Part shown: piece by piece, positions 57,016 through 64,000 of the stretch | Numbering within the stretch: position 1 is the first letter of the stretch | Layout: each line of letters begins with the position of its first letter | Origin: Scytonema tolypothrichoides VB-61278 | GTDB taxonomy: Bacteria; Cyanobacteriota; Cyanobacteriia; Cyanobacteriales; Nostocaceae | DNA: 64,000 nt | Direction of reading: 5' to 3' | Assembly: GCF_000828085.3 (NCBI RefSeq) | Contig: NZ_JXCA02000022.1 | Span: 277,254 to 341,253, forward strand | Translations under genes and position numbers: made by a program | The notes under the pieces: model-generated | Database searches by the model: none | What the model saw: the letters and a program-made list of their open reading frames with translations, nothing else | Told to the model about the DNA's origin: nothing

Positions 57016-58068
57016 GTGGGTAAGTACGACAAGTTTTTTAACTCAAAAAAAACATTAGAAGAATCAATCAGTCCAGAAGAAGCAGTTGCGGCGATCGCGG
57101 TTGTCACAGCTGCCGCTGATTCTTCATTAGAAGAACTGGATCCAGATTTTTTGGCGGATATCCTCTGGGGACTGGAGATTTTTGAGGAATACTCAGATGA
57201 TGAATTGTTAGAAACGCTGGATAAAGTCGTAGCCATTGCAGAAGAAGGTCAGATAGGACCACTATTTAATGCTGCAAAAAATTCTCTGACAGACGACTTA
57301 GTATTGGATGCTTATGCTGCGGGAGTCAGCGTACTTGTAGACGAAGAGGAACTACGTATTCCCAAAGGAAAAACGACTTTGCTCAAAAAGCTTCAAGAAG
57401 CCTTGCAAATTAACGATGAAGATGCTAAAGAAGTGATAGATGAGGTGATCGCCGCCTTTGAGGAGGTAGAAGATGAAGACTTCCTAGAAGACGAGGATGA
57501 GAGAGAATTTGACGAAGACTTAAACCCAAACGTGTATGAATCACCCTCAGGTAATTTTATAGTTCTAATTCCTGTGGACTCTCAACAAGGTGGTAGAGTT
57601 GAAACTCAAGAAAGCTCAGTCAGCTTTTCTGATGACTCTGGCAGATTGTTGAGAATCGATTATTTCCCTATTTCCTCAAAACAGACTCAAGAAATGGATT
57701 CTGTAGGACACCAAGAATATCTGCGTTCATTTCTTTTAAGTAAGTATGTGCCTCAAACAATTGTTGCTAATTTACCAGATGCTCAAGTTAAACATACTGA
57801 ATATCTGGAAGACATATTAGAAGGGGCTTACTTCGTATTAGTTGATATGCCTCAAGGTTCAACAGTTACGAAAACAGGAAACAACGGTACTGCAACTAAG
57901 TTGAATGCATACCGTGGTGTTCTAGCATTTAGCTATGGTGACCTTTTGTATATTGTCAGCAGTCAGCAGAGCTTTTCTGATGGAGAAAAACTAGATTCTC
58001 TTGAAGAAGAAGCTGAAGCTATCAAGCAGAATGTTTTAAGTTTCGTTGATACTATCGAGTTTCTTTAA
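57016..58068 (+). CDS. Acidic protein with TerB-like N-terminal domain
   Basis: 350 residues from GTG (57016), preceded by AAGGAG. Residues 15-140 form a helical, acidic domain (SPEEAVAAIAVVTAAADSSL, later LLKKLQEALQINDEDAKEVI) resembling the TerB/tellurite-resistance fold. A very acidic linker (EEVEDEDFLEDEDEREFDED) leads to a C-terminal beta domain (190-350) that is not recognised, with hydrophobic strands (GNFIVLIPVDS, AYRGVLAFSYGD). No catalytic motif. It may act as a stress or envelope-related adaptor. Confidence 0.62.
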   Translation: MGKYDKFFNSKKTLEESISPEEAVAAIAVVTAAADSSLEELDPDFLADILWGLEIFEEYSDDELLETLDKVVAIAEEGQIGPLFNAAKNSLTDDLVLDAYAAGVSVLVDEEELRIPKGKTTLLKKLQEALQINDEDAKEVIDEVIAAFEEVEDEDFLEDEDEREFDEDLNPNVYESPSGNFIVLIPVDSQQGGRVETQESSVSFSDDSGRLLRIDYFPISSKQTQEMDSVGHQEYLRSFLLSKYVPQTIVANLPDAQVKHTEYLEDILEGAYFVLVDMPQGSTVTKTGNNGTATKLNAYRGVLAFSYGDLLYIVSSQQSFSDGEKLDSLEEEAEAIKQNVLSFVDTIEFL

Positions 58069-58096
58069 GGTTAACGAGCTTTTACGAATTTTCACT

Positions 58097-58152
58097 ACAG
58101 GGGTAGACGTGTGATGGTTTGTTATAAAACACCACACCTGTTCTACCCCTGT
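58097..58152 (+). terminator. Terminator hairpin after the TerB-like gene
   Basis: ACAGGGGTAGA (58097-58107) and TCTACCCCTGT (58142-58152) are perfect 11-bp arms; inside, GTGTG and CACAC extend pairing. It starts 29 bp after the stop. Followed by TGTTTATC rather than a long U-run, so strength is uncertain. Confidence 0.65.
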
Positions 58153-58264
58153 TGTTTATCAGTTATCAGTTGTTCATTATTTACTGTTTACTGTTCACTG
58201 TTGAGTAAATCATTTTTGTCCGTGCTGGATCAAGTCGCAAAGTCGCGATCGCCCGTATATGCCC

Positions 58265-58331
58265 AGAGGGTTTTTTGCAAAAACCCTCTCCCCAAAGCTC
58301 CGCTTTGGGGCAGCCAAGCTGCGCTTGGCTG
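58265..58331. repeat. Three perfect hairpins with no spacer
   Basis: 58265-58289 (arms AGAGGGTTTTT), 58290-58310 (arms CCCCAAAG) and 58311-58331 (arms CAGCCAAG) are three perfect stem-loops abutting base to base, loops of 3, 5 and 5 nt. Together 67 nt could fold as a three-leaf structure in either strand. Confidence 0.8.
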
Positions 58332-58506
58332 GGGCATAGGGCGCGCTACGCGATCGCAGCCGCAAACATTCCGGCTTGACTCTAGGGCGTTCTTCTGGGC
58401 CTGTGTTTATTTTATAAAGGGGGCTTTTTTTGATGGTCACACAGTTATTATGTATTTTCACTTAAAAAATGTATAATTTTGATAAAAATTTGACCAGGTG
58501 GCACTC

Positions 58507-59334
58507 ATGACCGAGAACTCTAACCGTATCAAAATAACCCGGCGGCAGGCGGTCAATACGCTCCTATTCACAACTGGGCTGTTAGCCTCAACGGAAGTGA
58601 CGAAAGTGCGAGGGCAGGAGGCTGATACCAGGAGCAGTGATATTTTGCCTAAATCCAAGGTTTGTGTGCTGACATCGCAAACAGTCCAAGGGCCATACTA
58701 CTTCGACCCCAAACTGCTCCGCACCGATATTACCGAAGGGAAAGAGGGCGTGCCGCTCAAACTGTTGGTACAGGTAATTGATACAAGGGGCTGTACCCCA
58801 ATCCCCAGGGCGCGGGTTGATGTCTGGCACTGCGATAGCCTTGGCTTGTATTCGGGCTATGAAGGACAGGGAGATGACAAGGCTACATCAACAACGGGCG
58901 AGACGTTCCTGCGTGGCACCCAGATCACCAATACTCTGGGACAGGTAATTTTCACCACGATTTACCCAGGCTGGTACCCTGAACGAACGCCGCATATTCA
59001 TCTCAAGGTTTTCCTCGATCAGCAGACTGTGCTGATCGCTCAGCTGTATCTCGTTGACGCCATCAGTGAATACATTTACAAGAATGTACGCCCGTATAAC
59101 ACCCGTACCGTCGAGCGGGATACGGTCAATATCACAGACTTCGGGCTGCGTAACAGCGAGGGACGTGACTCGTTCCTCAACATCAAGGAGGAAGCCGATT
59201 ATTACCTAGCATCGATTATCATTGGTGTAGACCGTAATGCCAGACCCACTGGGGAAATTCCTCCTGGCATAGACTTCCAAGTGATACCGAAGCCCACCAC
59301 GCCCCTTGTTCCTGGCGTTTCTAGTACACAGTAA
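58507..59334 (+). CDS. Exported intradiol ring-cleavage dioxygenase
   Basis: 275 residues from ATG 58507; an upstream in-frame GTG (58498) is unneeded. N-terminal twin-arginine-like signal (KITRRQAVNTLLFTTGLLAS). Catalytic core resembles protocatechuate 3,4-dioxygenase beta: QTVQGPYYFD, ARVDVWHCDSLGLYSGY (Tyr ligand), WYPERTPHIHLKVF (Tyr, His, His ligands of Fe(III)). It should cleave catechol-like rings between the hydroxyls. The gene looks richer in G+C than its neighbours, and lies just before a tyrosinase pair. Confidence 0.85.
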   Translation: MTENSNRIKITRRQAVNTLLFTTGLLASTEVTKVRGQEADTRSSDILPKSKVCVLTSQTVQGPYYFDPKLLRTDITEGKEGVPLKLLVQVIDTRGCTPIPRARVDVWHCDSLGLYSGYEGQGDDKATSTTGETFLRGTQITNTLGQVIFTTIYPGWYPERTPHIHLKVFLDQQTVLIAQLYLVDAISEYIYKNVRPYNTRTVERDTVNITDFGLRNSEGRDSFLNIKEEADYYLASIIIGVDRNARPTGEIPPGIDFQVIPKPTTPLVPGVSSTQ

Positions 59335-60100
59335 CTTACAAACAAAGGCAGAGGGCAGGAGGCAGAAGGCAGGTATGCTTTCTGTCTCCTGCCCTCTAAA
59401 AAAAACTTTAGTTATGGGTTTAAAGCTTATTTAAAGAAAAGATGTTTTTCGAGACGCGCAGCGCGTTAGCCCACCGGCACGTAGCGTAGCGGTTCCTTTT
59501 AGGAACTAGTGCGGAAAAACGGCGTCCTTGCTTCAATCCCACACTTTTAAGTGTGGGTTCCTTCTGCCCTCTGCCTTCTGCCTTCTGAAAATGTGTATTA
59601 CGTTACACGTATTTTGTCATCACCCTTCATCGCGTTACTAGTCCTGATCGTCTTCCCCTCAATCGTCAAGTACACTGCATAAGTTGTTTTTACTTGCACC
59701 TATATACATAATTTTACTTATATAAAAATGTCAAAATTAGTTATCTATCTAAAGATAGATTTTGTAATGTTTTATCTTTTTTAGATATACTTTAGTCACG
59801 AGTTATGTAAAAATTATTTCTGTTAGTACAGAAATAACCGCAGTATATGATGACACGTGTTTTCATCTAAATCAAGCACGTTTGGGATCCACTAGACTGC
59901 CGAAAGGCAACAAGCTCTCAAAAAAATAGTCGATCATTTTTTGCGAGTTATTTGATTAAGGTAGTCAATCCGGCTATAGGCTACGCAGAAGTTACTCTGC
60001 TTCTTAGTGAGAAATCAGGGTCTACTAGTCGCTTTGTTTAGAGCGATATTTTTAAGAATTTGAAAAACAAATCAATGCATTGCATTCAAGAGGGAAATTT
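59335..60100. repeat. Repeat-rich gap before the tyrosinase operon
   Basis: 59350-59361 (AGAGGGCAGGAG) pairs perfectly with 59386-59397, followed by an A-run. A GCGCGTTAG... stretch near 59455-59500, CCCACACTT-TTA-AGTGTGGG near 59540-59556 and CTGCCTTCTGCCTTCTG repeats follow. From about 59640 to 60100 the DNA is AT-rich with no gene; the tyrosinase-pair promoter should be here. Confidence 0.5.
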
Positions 60101-60499
60101 ATGTTTTCTAGTTTGTCTCGCCGTCAACTTTTAAAGCTAATCAGCCTCATGCTTGGTGGAACTGCAGTTGTAGGAAGTGCTCCATTCTTTGGGAATTTCT
60201 TTGCTACTAAAGCCCAAGCTCAAGAAACCGAGGAGTTCGTATACAAAGGTAGAAAATATAGGATTGTGACCAATCAGGCTGATAGGACTGCATCTATAGA
60301 CACTACATTTGATACGTCTGAGCAGCTATTTCTTGATGACAAAAAAGTTAATATTACCCGCAATAAGGAAACACAGAAATATCTGACACCTCTTTTATTT
60401 GGTCAGTTTAACTCGCCCCATGAAGTAGCGAGAAGGTTAATAGACCAGGGAATAAAGTTTCCTATTAGTGAGGTAAAGCTAGATCCTAATGTTGATTGA
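60101..60499 (+). CDS. MelC1-like tyrosinase caddie protein
   Basis: 132 residues from ATG 60101 after AAGAGGGAA. Tat signal SRRQLLKLISLMLGGTAVVG with cleavage near AQA; the mature part EFVYKGRKYRIVTNQADRTA...HEVARRLIDQGIKF resembles MelC1, which delivers copper to tyrosinase and carries it out by piggy-back on the Tat system. The partner gene starts 65 bp downstream. Confidence 0.72.
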   Translation: MFSSLSRRQLLKLISLMLGGTAVVGSAPFFGNFFATKAQAQETEEFVYKGRKYRIVTNQADRTASIDTTFDTSEQLFLDDKKVNITRNKETQKYLTPLLFGQFNSPHEVARRLIDQGIKFPISEVKLDPNVD

Positions 60500-60563
60500 A
60501 AATTGTTGGCGTAAGTATTTAAGGAATTGAAGAAACAAAGCAAGCAAAAAATTGAGGTGGAAG

Positions 60564-61511
60564 ATGAAGAATATTAGAAAAAATTTCAGGGATCTGAGTA
60601 GCACTGAAAAACAAAACTACATTTCGGCAGTCAAAGCAGTCAAGGCTAGTATTAGTCGTACTACTAACCGTAGTATTTACGATGAGTATGTGCTTTGGCA
60701 TAGTTTAGCCACCGCACAGGAAGACCCAAGCGATCCCAGGCATTTCCGTAATGCTGCTCACGTGGGTCCAGCGTTTCTTCCTTGGCATCGCTATTATCTT
60801 TACAGATTTGAACGGCAATTACAAAAAAAGGTGCCTGGTGTGACAATTCCTTACTGGGACTGGACGCAAGATGCTGACGATCCTTTCAATTCACCAATTT
60901 GGGATGCTGACTTTATGGGAGGTAATGGTGACCCTGAGGATAATAATTTAGTTAAGACTGGTCCATTTGCAATCGATCAATGGATAACCGTTAATATTGA
61001 TGGCAGTCCTAAGGGGAGCTTACAACGCGAGTTTGGTAAACTTAGTAAAGGACTACCAACTCAAACAAATGTGCAGAAGGCGATTGAGGAAACTCCTTAC
61101 GATCAACAACCATGGAACATAGATAGCAGTCCCAGCCATCGCAATCGGCTTGAAGGCTTCCTCCCTCCGGGCGGATCAATTAATCCAGACGGATCGCTTA
61201 TTATTAATCCAGACGGAACATTGGCTCTTGAATTACACAACCAAGTTCATACATGGATCGGGGGCGATATGTCAAATGTGAATATTTCGCCAAATGATCC
61301 CGTTTTTTTTCTGCATCATTGCAACGTAGATCGGCTCTGGGCAATATGGCAAGAAAAAAACCCAAGCCAAGGATATCTACCCACTGGTGACGGACCAGAG
61401 GGACACAATCTCTACGACCTAATGTACCCCTGGAATGGGAAAACTACCAAGCTAAAGGGTAGACCAGCAGATGTTTTAGATTCAAAAAAACTCGGCATTT
61501 ACTACGCTTAG
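60564..61511 (+). CDS. Tyrosinase (catechol oxidase family)
   Basis: 315 residues from ATG 60564 (GAGGTGG just upstream); a TTG at 60552 is rejected. Type-3 copper centre: CuA His in VLWHSLA, AAHVGPAFLPWHRYY; CuB His in ELHNQVHTWIGG and DPVFFLHHCNVDRLW. No own signal peptide, as in Streptomyces MelC2, which is exported with MelC1. It oxidises phenols to o-quinones. Unusual in cyanobacteria, and the upstream caddie and dioxygenase suggest one aromatic-oxidation function. Confidence 0.9.
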   Translation: MKNIRKNFRDLSSTEKQNYISAVKAVKASISRTTNRSIYDEYVLWHSLATAQEDPSDPRHFRNAAHVGPAFLPWHRYYLYRFERQLQKKVPGVTIPYWDWTQDADDPFNSPIWDADFMGGNGDPEDNNLVKTGPFAIDQWITVNIDGSPKGSLQREFGKLSKGLPTQTNVQKAIEETPYDQQPWNIDSSPSHRNRLEGFLPPGGSINPDGSLIINPDGTLALELHNQVHTWIGGDMSNVNISPNDPVFFLHHCNVDRLWAIWQEKNPSQGYLPTGDGPEGHNLYDLMYPWNGKTTKLKGRPADVLDSKKLGIYYA

Positions 61512-61536
61512 CTAAATATAAAGCGGTCATGATCAA

Positions 61537-64000
61537 TCATGTTAAAATCGCTCCACCCATCAACCGCTCATACCGATACTTCAACTCTTCCCTCATCAAA
61601 TACCAACGTTCCAAAGTTGCATCTATCTCTATCACCTTTTCGGCTGCTTGTCGCGCCAAAATTAACACTTCCTCATCTTCTACTAAACTCGCCAATGTAA
61701 AATCTGGCACACCTGATTGACGAGTCCCCAAAACTTGCCCAGGACCACGAAAACGCATATCCATTTCCGAGATGAAAAAGCCATCCTGAGATTGTTCCAA
61801 AACCCTCAGACGTTGCTGTGCATCTGAACTTTTGGAACTACTCAGTAAAAGACAATAGGACTTGGCTGCACCTCGACCAACACGTCCCCGGAGTTGGTGC
61901 AACTGAGATAAGCCAAATCGCTCTGCATTTTCAATGAGCATGACTGTTGCATTCGGCACATCTACACCGACCTCCACAACAGTCGTAGAAACCAAAATTT
62001 GAGTTTCATTATCGCGGAATTTTGTAATTGCTTCGTCCTTTTCCGCTGAACTCATGCGACCATGAAGCAGCCCCACCTGAAATTCTGGAAAGATACTTTC
62101 CTGTAACTTTTTATGCTCTTCTACTGCCGATCGCAAATCCAACTTTTCTGATTCTTCCACCAATGGCAAAACCACATAAGTTTGTCGTCCTTGGGCAATT
62201 TCCCGGCGAATAAGCTCATAAGCATGGCTACGTTGCTGACCCATGAGCACAGTTGTCTGAATCTTTTGCCGTCCTGGTGGTAACTCATCAATCTGACTCA
62301 CATCCAAATCCCCGTGTATTGTCAATGCCAAAGTTCGAGGAATTGGAGTTGCTGTCATAGTTAATACATGGGGTTGCTCACCTTTTTGCTGCAAACGCGC
62401 CCGTTGTTCGACTCCAAAACGATGTTGTTCGTCAATAACAACCAAACCCAATCGCATAAAGTTGACAGGGTCTTGAATTAAGGCATGAGTTCCCACCAAA
62501 AGCGGCAATTCACCCGTTTCTAACTGAGCGTGAATTTGTCGTCTTTTTGCAATTTTCGTAGAACCAGTCAGTAATTCCACTGACAAAGACAGGAGGTTAA
62601 ACCAACTCACTAACTTGCGATAATGCTGTTCTGCCAAAACCTCTGTGGGAGCCATCAGTGCTGCTTGATACCCAGACTGAAGAGCAGCAAGGATAGCAAC
62701 CACAGCAACAACAGTTTTACCAGAACCGACATCCCCTTGCACCAGACGATTCATCGGTACAGGTTTTTGCAAGTCGTCGAGAATTTCGTTAATGACTCGT
62801 TGCTGTGCGTTAGTTAGTTTAAATGGCAGTATCTCGGAGAATTTTTCCAGTAATTGACCTTTTGGGGCAAGAATCGCACTGGTTTGAGTTTCCTTGGCTT
62901 TTTGTTGACGTTGGAGTAACCCAAGTTGCAGGTAGAAAAATTCATCGAAAACGAGGCGGCGACGGGCAGCTTGGAGGCTATCGCTGTCTGGGGGAAAGTG
63001 GATATTATGAATTGCTTCCTTCAATTCCATCAAATTATATTTATCTCGCAGACCACTGGGGAGTGAGTCTTTCAAGTGGATAGTAGAAGGTAAAGCAGCA
63101 ATAACTGCCTGTCGAACCAAATCTGCCCCCACTCCCTCTGTCAGCGGATAAACAGGGACTATCCTACCAATCATTAAAGACTCAATTGTATCTCCTGGAT
63201 GTCCCAAAACCTCCAGTTCTGGGTCTTCCAACGTTAGACCGTATTTACTTTCTTTCACCAACCCGCATGCTGCTACAATACTACCATTCGGGTAGCGACG
63301 CTTGAAACTTTCCTGCCAAGCACGACTGGTATAGCGTGTACCAGCAAAAAATCGGCTGATTTTGATCTGACCCGTCTGATCACGTAGCAGCACTTCTAAA
63401 ATCGTCAATTTGTTGTTTTTGGGAGTCGTAAAGCAGTTACAGCGCTTCACCGTTGCGACTATTGTCACCGTCTCCCCCGCCACCAACTCTTGAATATTCA
63501 CCTGACGAGCATAGTCGATATGGTCACGGGGATAATAGGAAAGTAAGTCACGCACAGTGTATAAACCAAGACGTGCTAAGTTAGCAGATTTTCTGATACC
63601 TATTTCTGGTAAGTCACTCAACTTTTGGTCTAGATTGGGAGCAAGGTTGCGACTGACTTCAGCAACAATTGGAGATTTTGAGAGTGGAGAGTAACGAGGA
63701 GAATTTTCTTTTGCTCTTTTACTCCCCTGCTTTTCTGGTTCCCCTGGTTCCCCTGGTTCCCCTCCCTCTTCAACCACTTGCTGAACTTGGTACAGATACC
63801 TACGAGTTTCTGCAACTAAGTGTTGTCTATCTTCCAGTTCCAGATTGGGATAATTAGCAAATTCAGCTGCCAATTCTTGCCAGCGACGACGTTCAATACC
63901 AGGTAAGCCTATGGGGAATTTGCCAAAAGTCAGAGTAAAAAACTCACTGAAGCGGTATTGTTTACCCAGCAAATCAGCAAAGCCTTTTTCTGCTTCTATT
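61537..64000 (-). CDS. recG: ATP-dependent DNA helicase RecG (5' end outside window)
   Basis: Open from the stop at 61537 to the window edge; reading on past TTG 63972 gives EAEKGFADLLGKQYRFSE, typical of the cyanobacterial RecG N-terminal extension, so the true start lies beyond. Wedge/OB domain (TIVATVKRCN), helicase motifs I GDVGSGKTVVA, II VVIDEQHRFG, III TMTATPIPRTLAL, V and VI QLRGRVGRG. RecG remodels stalled forks and Holliday junctions. A linker of GEPGEPGEPEKQGSKRAKEN type is encoded by GGTTCCCCT repeats. Confidence 0.95.
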   Translation of the reverse strand, partial: IEAEKGFADLLGKQYRFSEFFTLTFGKFPIGLPGIERRRWQELAAEFANYPNLELEDRQHLVAETRRYLYQVQQVVEEGGEPGEPGEPEKQGSKRAKENSPRYSPLSKSPIVAEVSRNLAPNLDQKLSDLPEIGIRKSANLARLGLYTVRDLLSYYPRDHIDYARQVNIQELVAGETVTIVATVKRCNCFTTPKNNKLTILEVLLRDQTGQIKISRFFAGTRYTSRAWQESFKRRYPNGSIVAACGLVKESKYGLTLEDPELEVLGHPGDTIESLMIGRIVPVYPLTEGVGADLVRQAVIAALPSTIHLKDSLPSGLRDKYNLMELKEAIHNIHFPPDSDSLQAARRRLVFDEFFYLQLGLLQRQQKAKETQTSAILAPKGQLLEKFSEILPFKLTNAQQRVINEILDDLQKPVPMNRLVQGDVGSGKTVVAVVAILAALQSGYQAALMAPTEVLAEQHYRKLVSWFNLLSLSVELLTGSTKIAKRRQIHAQLETGELPLLVGTHALIQDPVNFMRLGLVVIDEQHRFGVEQRARLQQKGEQPHVLTMTATPIPRTLALTIHGDLDVSQIDELPPGRQKIQTTVLMGQQRSHAYELIRREIAQGRQTYVVLPLVEESEKLDLRSAVEEHKKLQESIFPEFQVGLLHGRMSSAEKDEAITKFRDNETQILVSTTVVEVGVDVPNATVMLIENAERFGLSQLHQLRGRVGRGAAKSYCLLLSSSKSSDAQQRLRVLEQSQDGFFISEMDMRFRGPGQVLGTRQSGVPDFTLASLVEDEEVLILARQAAEKVIEIDATLERWYLMREELKYRYERLMGGAILT

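Larger units (their letters stand above)
58069..58506. other. Gap with terminator and three abutting hairpins
   Basis: Described in the entries at 58097-58152 and 58265-58331. Also contains a HIP1-bearing GGCGCGCTACGCGATCGC stretch near 58340-58358 and TATAAT at 58472, a plausible -10 for the dioxygenase gene. No gene is supported. Confidence 0.4.

Noticed and set aside
56837-57058. 73-codon frame with GTG start, beginning near a second CAGCCATGTTTGA
   Set aside because: Start context resembles the Clp-N gene for a few bases only; the translation shows no Clp-N similarity and overlaps the well-supported gene at 57016.
59350-59397. Rho-independent terminator of the dioxygenase gene
   Set aside because: The stem is strong but is followed by an A-run, not a T-run, on the coding strand; treated as a repeat.

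Overview
The window looks like chromosome from a filamentous, heterocyst-type cyanobacterium (Nostocales or relatives). The evidence is frequent HIP1 octamers (GCGATCGC), 7-bp GACTAAT tandem arrays, an NDH-1 subunit (ndhB), a Cph1-type phytochrome with an Rcp-type regulator, hormogonium-polysaccharide genes (hpsL/N/O/P-like), a Uma2 nuclease, many two-component proteins and a dense load of IS200/IS605 remnants, MITE-like elements and short palindromic repeats. The species cannot be named from sequence alone.

Layout. 1-3.7 kb is a general-stress block: end of a Dps protein, a YflT/ChaB protein, the TIGR02588/TIGR02587 membrane pair, CsbD and a GlsB-type membrane protein. 4-8 kb is a mobile-element graveyard: a tnpB broken by small repeats, a mini-IS, an IS630 fragment and a 100-bp inverted-repeat element, with a NarL-type regulator in between. 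8.2-12.5 kb holds a decayed CheY gene, two REC-kinase hybrids, a DUF2294 protein and a single-domain regulator. 12.9-14.8 kb carries a second mini-IS, a ribbon-helix-helix ORF and a tnpB whose RuvC-II glutamate codon is split by a 24-nt repeat. 15-21.5 kb is an accessory-looking run of three AAA+ ATPases, two duplicated GNAT proteins and a serine-racemase-fold ammonia-lyase.

21.7-35.4 kb is mainly housekeeping: a small membrane protein, lipA, a response regulator, ndhB, an RRM protein, topA, aroQ, an ADP-ribosylglycohydrolase-like protein, a 7TM-HD phosphohydrolase and a LOG-family protein. 35.6-40.9 kb is a co-directional exopolysaccharide set (hpsL, hpsN, hpsO, hpsP-like). Then come a 1-Cys peroxiredoxin, Uma2, repeat-rich DNA and a 1069-aa secreted filamentous-haemagglutinin-type protein with a 125-residue internal duplication. 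47.2-51.2 kb is a light-signalling block (hybrid kinase, Rcp regulator, phytochrome). 51.7-58.1 kb has a PAP2-like membrane protein, ppsA, a Clp-N-domain gene interrupted by an in-frame stop and an acidic TerB-like protein. 58.5-61.5 kb is a possible exported aromatic-oxidation set: intradiol dioxygenase, MelC1-like caddie and tyrosinase. The window ends inside recG.

The strongest unexplained signals are: (1) a roughly 105-nt hairpin, present twice with covarying 15-17 bp arms and a third time in decayed form, at the left end of IS200/IS605-type elements; (2) one family of 17-51 nt palindromic repeats inserted into tnpB genes, an IS630 remnant and an inverted-repeat element, twice disabling key nuclease features; (3) the AAA+/GNAT/lyase run; (4) the tyrosinase/dioxygenase set; (5) three perfect hairpins abutting with no spacer. 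No tRNA, rRNA or CRISPR array was recognised.
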